64,000 nt of DNA, taken from contig QJOU01000043.1 in assembly GCA_003265685.1 (NCBI GenBank), positions 1-64,000 of the forward strand. Direction: 5' to 3'. The notes beneath the pieces were generated by a model. The model had not been told where the DNA came from, did not search any database, and saw only the letters and a list, made by a program, of their open reading frames with translations. This document shows, piece after piece, positions 58,955 to 64,000 of the stretch. Both the position numbers and the translations under genes were made by a program. The DNA comes from Piscinibacter caeni. GTDB lineage: Bacteria > Pseudomonadota > Gammaproteobacteria > Burkholderiales > Burkholderiaceae_C. Position 1 is the stretch's first letter; every line of letters starts with the position of its first letter.

Positions 58955-60133
58955 TCAGTGAAGCAGGGTCGCCGGCGGCACCGCGGGCCGGCGCAGCGCG
59001 GCGCCGAGGTCGGCCAGGCTGCGCAGGTTGTGCACCGGCAGGAACCGGTCGACATGCGCGAGCAGCGCGCGGATGCCGGCGGCGCGCGGCTGGAAGCCCT
59101 CGAAGCGCAGCAGCGGGTTGAGCCAGACGAGCTGGTGCGCGCTGCGCTGCAGCTGCGCGGCGGCGCGTTCGAGCGCCCCGCCCTCGTCGCGCTCGAGGCC
59201 ATCGGTGACCAGCAGCACCGCGGCGTTGCCGCCGAGCACGCGGCGCGCCCAGCGGCGGTTGAACTCGTCCAGGCTGGCCGCGATGCGCGTGCCGCCCTTC
59301 CAGTCGTGCACCTGGGCGTCGGCGAGCTTCAGGGCCTGGTCGGGGTCGCGCTCGCGCAGGCAGCGCGTGATGTTGGTCAGCCGCGTGCCGAAGGTGAAGG
59401 TGTGCACCTTCAAGTGCCGGCGCGTCAGCCCGTGCACGTAGTGCAGGAAGAGGCGCGAGTAGCGGTCCATCGAGCCGGAGATGTCCAGCAGCACCACGAG
59501 CGGCGGCAGCTCGCGGCGCGGGCGCGTGAAGGCGAGTGCCGGCGCATCGGGTTGGCGCACCATCTGCGCGAGGCTGCGGCGCAGGTCGGGCGCACCGCGC
59601 GCACTGCCCTCGTGGCGGCGCCGGCGCACCGGCAGCACCGGCAGCGGCGCACGTTCGGCCAGCTGCTTGGCGAGTTCGTACTCCGCCGTGCTCATGCTCT
59701 CGAAATCGGCCTGCTGCAACCGCTCGCGCTCGGAGAAACTGAACTCGGTCTCGAAGCGGATCTCGTCCTGCTGTGCCGCATCGGCGGGCGGAGGCGGCGC
59801 GGGCGCACGCGGCGCGGCCAGCGCCTCGGCCAGGCGGTTCGGGCGCGGCGACTGCACCGTCTCGCGCCGGCCCTGCACCTTGGGCAGCAGCAAGTACATC
59901 ATCTGCTCGAGCAGCTTCGGGTCGCGCCAGAAGGCCTCGAAGGCGGCGTCGAAGATCGCCTGCTGCTCGTGGCGGTCGAGCATCACGGCCGAGAGCGCGG
60001 CGTGCACATCGGCCTTGCGCTCGACGCCGACGGCCTCCACCGCGGCGATCGCCGTCAGCACGCGGTCAGGTCCCACAGACAAGCCCGCGTCACGCAGGAT
60101 GCGCGAGAAGTGCACGAGGTTGTCCGCGAGCAC
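58955..60133 (-). CDS. coxE: CoxE-like VWA-domain protein
   Basis: 392 residues with a GTG start 3 bases after the MoxR gene stop. The C-terminal VWA domain (about 205-385) carries the MIDAS motif DISGSM in 'PLVVLLDISGSMDRYSR', with later 'VTDGLERDEGG'. The N-terminal helical part is conserved in CoxE. It works with the MoxR ATPase to mature the Cu/Mo or Mo active site. Confidence 0.85.
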   Translation of the reverse strand: MLADNLVHFSRILRDAGLSVGPDRVLTAIAAVEAVGVERKADVHAALSAVMLDRHEQQAIFDAAFEAFWRDPKLLEQMMYLLLPKVQGRRETVQSPRPNRLAEALAAPRAPAPPPPADAAQQDEIRFETEFSFSERERLQQADFESMSTAEYELAKQLAERAPLPVLPVRRRRHEGSARGAPDLRRSLAQMVRQPDAPALAFTRPRRELPPLVVLLDISGSMDRYSRLFLHYVHGLTRRHLKVHTFTFGTRLTNITRCLRERDPDQALKLADAQVHDWKGGTRIAASLDEFNRRWARRVLGGNAAVLLVTDGLERDEGGALERAAAQLQRSAHQLVWLNPLLRFEGFQPRAAGIRALLAHVDRFLPVHNLRSLADLGAALRRPAVPPATLLH

Positions 60134-60136
60134 GGC

Positions 60137-61066
60137 TCAGCCCAGCAGCGCCTTGGCGCGCAGCTCGTCGAGGATCTTGGCCGTGTCGCCGCCGCCCACG
60201 CGCGTGATGTCGTCCTGGTACTTCAGCAGCACGCCCAGCGTGTGGCTCACCGTCGCCGGGTCGAGCTGCATCGTGTTCAGCGCGACGAGCGCGTTGACCC
60301 AGTCGATCGTCTCGGCCACACCCGGGGCCTTGAACAGGTCGAGCGAACGCATGCGCTGCACGAACTCCACCACCTGGCGATAGAGCCGCTCGGAGGCACC
60401 CGGCGCCTTGCGGCGCACGATGTCGAGCTCGCGCTCGACGTCCGGGAACTCCACCCAGTGGTACAGGCAGCGCCGCTTCAATGCGTCGTGGATCTCGCGC
60501 GTGCGGTTGCTGGTGATGATGGTCACCGGCGGCGCCTCGGCGCGCACCACGCCGAGCTCGGGAATGGTGATCTGGTTCTCCGCCAGCACCTCGAGCAGGA
60601 AGGCGTCGAAGGGTTCGTCGGCACGGTCGAGCTCGTCGATCAGCAGCACGGGCGATCGAGGCTGCGTCAGCGCCTGCAGCAGCGGGCGCTCGATCAGCAT
60701 CGAGCGCGAGTAGAGCTCGTGCGCCAGGCGTTCGCGACCGGCCGCATCGCTCACCGCATGCGCCGCCTCGGCCAGGCGGATCTCGACCATCTGGCGCGCC
60801 ACGTTCCACTCGTAGGCGGTCTGCGCCACGTCCAGGCCCTCGTAGCACTGCAGCCGGATCAGCCGCGTGGCCAGGCCCTCGGCCAGGGTCTTGGCGAGTT
60901 CGGTCTTGCCGACGCCCGGCTCGCCTTCGAGGAACAGCGGGCGGCGCAGCTTCAGGCTGAGGAACAGGGCGGTCGCGAGCCGGCGGTCGCAGATGTAGTC
61001 GTGCTGCGCGAGCAGCGCGATCACCGCATCGACCGAGTCGGGCAGCACGAGCGGTGGGGCCGTCAT
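60137..61066 (-). CDS. coxD: MoxR-family AAA+ ATPase (CoxD-like)
   Basis: 309 residues. Walker A 'LEGEPGVGKTELAKTL' (about 45-60), Walker B 'VLLIDELDRADEPFDAFLLEVL' (split) and 'TSNRTREIHDALKRRCLYHW' type sensor region. In CO-dehydrogenase systems CoxD is a chaperone-like ATPase that shapes the catalytic site with CoxE. The ATG at 61066 is chosen because an upstream in-frame region lies inside the next gene. It overlaps that gene by 4 bases. Confidence 0.87.
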   Translation of the reverse strand: MTAPPLVLPDSVDAVIALLAQHDYICDRRLATALFLSLKLRRPLFLEGEPGVGKTELAKTLAEGLATRLIRLQCYEGLDVAQTAYEWNVARQMVEIRLAEAAHAVSDAAGRERLAHELYSRSMLIERPLLQALTQPRSPVLLIDELDRADEPFDAFLLEVLAENQITIPELGVVRAEAPPVTIITSNRTREIHDALKRRCLYHWVEFPDVERELDIVRRKAPGASERLYRQVVEFVQRMRSLDLFKAPGVAETIDWVNALVALNTMQLDPATVSHTLGVLLKYQDDITRVGGGDTAKILDELRAKALLG

Positions 61067-61563
61067 GGCAGGGCTTTCACTTCCAGGGCTTGCAGTTGAC
61101 GCACCCAGCGCCCCGGCCGGCTCTCGCCGGTGGAGACCAGTTGCAGCGGGCCGGCACGCTCCGGCAGCGGCGAGCCGTCGGCGTTCGCCCACAGCACCAG
61201 CAGCGGCGGATGGCCGAAATGCGGGTCGACCTCGGCGAGGCCGAACACCGCACGATAGCCGTCCGCGGCGCGGGCGATCAGCGCGTTGCCGACGACCTGC
61301 CCGCCGCCGAGGTTGGCCGACAGGTCCAGCCCGGCCTCGCGCAGCAGCGTGGTGGCCGAGACACCCGCGATGGTGAACGGCGCCCCGTCACGCAGCCGCA
61401 CGCTGGCGCTCTCGCGCGGGAGCTTCTCGAGTTCGCTGCGGGTGAAGTGGCGTGTGCGGCCGTCGGCCAGCGTGACGGCCAGCGTCGGCTCGCCACCTTG
61501 CGCGAGCGCCGCGCTCGCCCCGAGGGCCAGGGCAGCGAACAGCCAGGACCGGCGCCGCCACAC
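61063..61563 (-). CDS. Secreted Mo-oxidoreductase-like small protein
   Basis: 166 residues with a signal peptide (cleavage near 'AALA-QG'). It resembles a shortened molybdopterin-binding (sulfite oxidase-type) domain: 'RDGAPFTIAGVSATTLLREAGLDL' (split), 'DGYRAVFGLAEVDPHFG' and 'LQLVSTGESRPGRWVRQLQALEV'. It lacks the conserved Cys ligand of true sulfite oxidases. It sits between MoxR and the FAD subunit. Function unknown; it may hold cofactor during assembly. Confidence 0.65.
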   Translation of the reverse strand: MWRRRSWLFAALALGASAALAQGGEPTLAVTLADGRTRHFTRSELEKLPRESASVRLRDGAPFTIAGVSATTLLREAGLDLSANLGGGQVVGNALIARAADGYRAVFGLAEVDPHFGHPPLLVLWANADGSPLPERAGPLQLVSTGESRPGRWVRQLQALEVKALP

Positions 61564-61585
61564 GCGCGTCGATCCCGGCTGGCGG

Positions 61586-62380
61586 TCAGCGCGCCAGCGC
61601 CGCGACCACCGCGCGCGAGGCCATCACGCTGATCATCGCGGCGCGGTAGGCGGCCGAGGCGTGCAGGTCGGCGTTCAGGCCGTCGGCGCTCACCTTCACC
61701 GCCTTGGCGGCCTCGGGCGTGAAGCTCTTCGCGAGCGCCGCCTCGATCGGCTGACAGCGGAACACGCTGCCGGCCGCGCCGGTCACCGCCACGCGCACGC
61801 CGCCCGCCGTCTGCGCGACGAACACGCCGACCAGCGCAAAGCGCGAGGCCGGCTGCTTGTACTTGATGTAGGCGGCGCGCTGCGGCACCGGGAAGCTGAC
61901 CGCGGTGATCAGCTCGCCCGGCTTGAGCGCCGTCTCGTACAGGCCGGTGAAGAAGCCGTCGCCCGGGATCTGGCGCTGGTTGGTGATGACGGTGGCGCCC
62001 AGACCGAGCACGGCCGCCGGATAACACGCGGCCGGGTCGGCGTTGGCGATCGAGCCGCCGATGGTGCCCATGTTGCGCACGGCCGGGTCGCCGATGCCGC
62101 CGGTGAGTTCGGCCAGCGCGGGCAGCGCCTTGCGGACCTCGGCCGAGTTGGCGACCGCGGCGTGCGTGGTCATGGCGCCGATCGTGACCTTGCCGGGCTC
62201 GACCGTGATGCCCTTGAGCTCGGCGATGCCGCCGAGATCGACGAGCCGCTCGCTGGAGGACAGGCGCAGCTTCATCGCCTGCACCAGGCTCTGGCCGCCG
62301 GCGAGATAACGCGTCTCGCCCTGGAAGGCCGCGGCCGCCGCGGCAGTGCTGGCGGGACGCTGGTAGTCGAAGGTGTACAT
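61586..62380 (-). CDS. FAD-binding subunit of a molybdenum hydroxylase (CoxM-like)
   Basis: 264 residues. FAD_binding_5 domain (about 1-170) with 'YLAGGQSLVQAMKLRL' and 'TIGGSIANADPAACYPAAVLGLGA' (split), and a CO_deh_flav_C domain (about 175-264). Electrons pass from the Mo subunit through the Fe-S subunit to this FAD. The iron-sulfur subunit gene is not in view and probably lies beyond 64000. The ATG at 62380 gives the family start 'MYTFDYQRP'. Confidence 0.88.
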   Translation of the reverse strand: MYTFDYQRPASTAAAAAAFQGETRYLAGGQSLVQAMKLRLSSSERLVDLGGIAELKGITVEPGKVTIGAMTTHAAVANSAEVRKALPALAELTGGIGDPAVRNMGTIGGSIANADPAACYPAAVLGLGATVITNQRQIPGDGFFTGLYETALKPGELITAVSFPVPQRAAYIKYKQPASRFALVGVFVAQTAGGVRVAVTGAAGSVFRCQPIEAALAKSFTPEAAKAVKVSADGLNADLHASAAYRAAMISVMASRAVVAALAR

Positions 62381-62393
62381 CGTCTCGTCTCCT

Positions 62394-64000
62394 TCAGATC
62401 TTGTTCGCGGCACGCCAGACGCGCTCGGGCGTGGCCGGCATGGCCATGTCCTTGACGCCCAGCGCATCGGTCAGCGCATTGATGAACGCGGCCGGCGAGC
62501 CGATCGCGCCGGCCTCGCCGCAGCCCTTCACGCCCAGCGGATTGTGGGTGCAGGGCGTCACGGTGTGGTCGACCGTGAAGTTCGGCAGGTCGTCGGCGCG
62601 CGGCATCGTGTAGTCCATGTACGAACCGGTCAGCAACTGGCCGGACTCCGGATCGTACACACAGCCTTCGAGCATCGCCTGGCCCAGGCCTTGGGCGAGC
62701 CCGCCGTGCACCTGGCCCTCGACGATCAGCGGGTTGACGAGGTTGCCGAAGTCGTCCACCGCGGTGAACTTCTCCACCGTCGTGCGGCCGGTCTCGGGGT
62801 CGACCTCGACCTCGCAGACGTAGGAGCCCGAGGGGTAGGTGAAGTTGGTCGGGTCGTAGAACGCGTTTTCGTTCAGGCCGGGCTCGAGCTTGTCGAGCGG
62901 GTAGTTGTGCGGCACGTAGGCCGTCAGCGCGATCTGGCCGAACGGCACTTTCTTGTCCGTGCCCTTGACCTTGAACTCGCCCCCCTCGAACTCGATGTCG
63001 GTGTCGGACGCTTCCAGCAGGTGCGCCGCGATCTTCTTGCCCTTGGCGATGATCTTGTCGACCGCCTTGACGATCGCGGTGCCGCCCACGCTCAGCGAGC
63101 GGCTGCCGTAGGTGCCCATGCCGAAGGGCACGCGGCCGGTGTCGCCGTGCACGATCTCGACGTTCTCGACCGGGATGCCGAGCCTGCCCGCCACCACCTG
63201 CGCGAAGGTGGTCTCGTGGCCCTGGCCGTGGCTGTGCGAGCCGGTGAAGACGGTCACCGTGCCGGTCGGGTGCACCCGCACCTCGCCCGCCTCGAACAGG
63301 CCGGCGCGCGCACCGAGCGCCCCGGCGATGTTCGACGGCGCCAGGCCGCAGGCCTCGATGTAGCAGCTGTAGCCCAGGCCACGCAGCTTGCCCTTGGCGG
63401 CCGAGGCCGCCTTGCGCGCCGGGTAACCGGCCACGTCGGCGAGCTTGATCGCCTTGTCCAGGTGCGCGGCGTAGTTGCCGATGTCGTAGGTCAGGCCCAC
63501 CGGCGTGGCGTACGGGAACTCGGTGATGAAGTTCTGGCGGCGCAGCGCGGCCGGGTCCTTGCCGAGGTCACGCGCGGCCTGCTCGACGATGCGCTCGACC
63601 ACGTAGGTGGCCTCGGGCCGGCCGGCGCCGCGGTAGGCATCCACCGGCGCGGTGTTGGTGAACACCGCCTTCACCTCGGCGTAGATTGCCGGCGTCCTGT
63701 ACTGGCCGGCGAGCAGGGTCGCGTACAGGATGGTCGGCACGCTCGACGCAAAGGTCGACAGGTAGGCCCCCAGGTTGGCTATCGTCTTGACGCGCAGCGC
63801 GAGGAAGTTGCCCTGCGCGTCCATCGCCAGTTCGGCCTTCGTGTGGTGGTCGCGGCCGTGCGCATCGGTCAGGAAGGATTCGCTGCGCTCGGCGGTCCAC
63901 TTGATCGGACGTCCCACGCGCTTGCTGGCCCACACCAGCGCCGTCTCCTCCGCGTACAGGAAGATCTTCGAACCGAAGCCGCCACCGACGTCCGGCGCGA
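62394..64000 (-). CDS. Large molybdopterin subunit, form II CoxL-like, 5' part missing
   Basis: The frame runs off the window end; 535 C-terminal residues are visible. Just inside the edge is '[17 protein letters not shown]', the Mo-binding loop. The substrate motif is '[14 protein letters not shown]'. Genuine CO dehydrogenases (form I) have AYxCSFR, so this form II protein most likely hydroxylates another substrate, such as an aldehyde or heterocycle. Near the C-terminus is the typical '[20 protein letters not shown]' with the catalytic Glu. It is 13 bases upstream of the FAD subunit gene. A GTG at 63935 is internal, not the start. Confidence 0.88.
   Translation of the reverse strand, partial: APDVGGGFGSKIFLYAEETALVWASKRVGRPIKWTAERSESFLTDAHGRDHHTKAELAMDAQGNFLALRVKTIANLGAYLSTFASSVPTILYATLLAGQYRTPAIYAEVKAVFTNTAPVDAYRGAGRPEATYVVERIVEQAARDLGKDPAALRRQNFITEFPYATPVGLTYDIGNYAAHLDKAIKLADVAGYPARKAASAAKGKLRGLGYSCYIEACGLAPSNIAGALGARAGLFEAGEVRVHPTGTVTVFTGSHSHGQGHETTFAQVVAGRLGIPVENVEIVHGDTGRVPFGMGTYGSRSLSVGGTAIVKAVDKIIAKGKKIAAHLLEASDTDIEFEGGEFKVKGTDKKVPFGQIALTAYVPHNYPLDKLEPGLNENAFYDPTNFTYPSGSYVCEVEVDPETGRTTVEKFTAVDDFGNLVNPLIVEGQVHGGLAQGLGQAMLEGCVYDPESGQLLTGSYMDYTMPRADDLPNFTVDHTVTPCTHNPLGVKGCGEAGAIGSPAAFINALTDALGVKDMAMPATPERVWRAANKI

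Noticed and set aside
62394-64000. A genuine aerobic CO dehydrogenase
   Set aside because: The active-site motif is AYRGAGR (form II), not AYxCSFR, so CO oxidation is not supported despite the cox-like accessory genes.

Overview
The window is about 70% GC, densely packed and rich in ATGA/GTGA start-stop overlaps. The gene families (MSHA-type pilus genes, a non-phosphorylative rhamnose pathway, a PedF/quinoprotein alcohol-oxidation set, a form II cox-type molybdenum hydroxylase and a tungsten-type AOR) point to a versatile aerobic or facultative betaproteobacterium of the order Burkholderiales, in the broad Rubrivivax/Methylibium/Leptothrix neighbourhood. This is inferred from gene content only; no rRNA, tRNA, CRISPR array or insertion sequence was seen.

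Layout. 1-3.2 kb: the end of an MSHA-type pilus operon (PilN/MshI-like, MshJ, MshK, secretin MshL), closed by a strong hairpin. 3.2-13.7 kb: a ten-gene minus-strand L-rhamnose operon. It holds the mutarotase, the RhaSTPQ ABC importer, lactonase, rhamnose dehydrogenase, rhamnonate dehydratase, ketodeoxyrhamnonate dehydrogenase and the diketo-acid hydrolase that should yield pyruvate and L-lactate. A LysR regulator lies divergent across a small intergenic region with a perfect inverted repeat. 13.8-20.0 kb: an acyl-CoA synthetase, a lipoate-type 2-oxoacid dehydrogenase (E1a, E1b, E2), a HemG-like flavodoxin, an acyl carrier protein and a host-attachment-family protein in one run. 20.1-27.4 kb: a TetR-controlled SDR plus a complete RND efflux pump, with repeated operators visible. 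27.5-29.1 kb: a stand-alone second GroEL. 29.4-32.8 kb: a glutamine-synthetase-like ligase, a class III aminotransferase and a GntR regulator, with strong palindromes in the promoter.

32.9-43.8 kb: a five-gene tungsten-type aldehyde oxidoreductase operon; a two-gene pedF/substrate-binding operon with its own terminator; a divergent sigma-54 activator; and, downstream of that activator, a five-gene operon joining a shortened PqqB-like protein to a TolQ/TolR-like proton-channel pair, a small membrane protein and a lipoprotein. 43.9-49.4 kb: an apparently acquired cluster (AhpD-like protein, DUF2202 remnant, small periplasmic protein, TetR-MFP-MacB-type ABC exporter, DUF302 protein) with two matching ATACC-N6-GGTAT sites. 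49.4-57.3 kb: a lanthanide-type PQQ alcohol dehydrogenase, a thioesterase, an outer-membrane protein, a two-component system and the quinoprotein-relay genes (MBL fold and SoxYZ-like). 57.4-64 kb: a form II cox-type molybdenum hydroxylase operon, running off the window end.

Working model: alcohol is oxidised by the periplasmic quinoprotein to PedF cytochrome c, and aldehyde is then oxidised by the AOR. Good -24/-12 (sigma-54) promoter matches precede pedF and the quinoprotein gene; weaker ones precede the PqqB-like/TolQR operon and the aor operon. The AcoR-like activator in the middle is the obvious candidate regulator. The PqqB-like/TolQR operon is the best candidate for an undescribed system here: it may be an energy-coupled envelope function serving the quinoprotein, for example cofactor or metal handling, but that role is a hypothesis.
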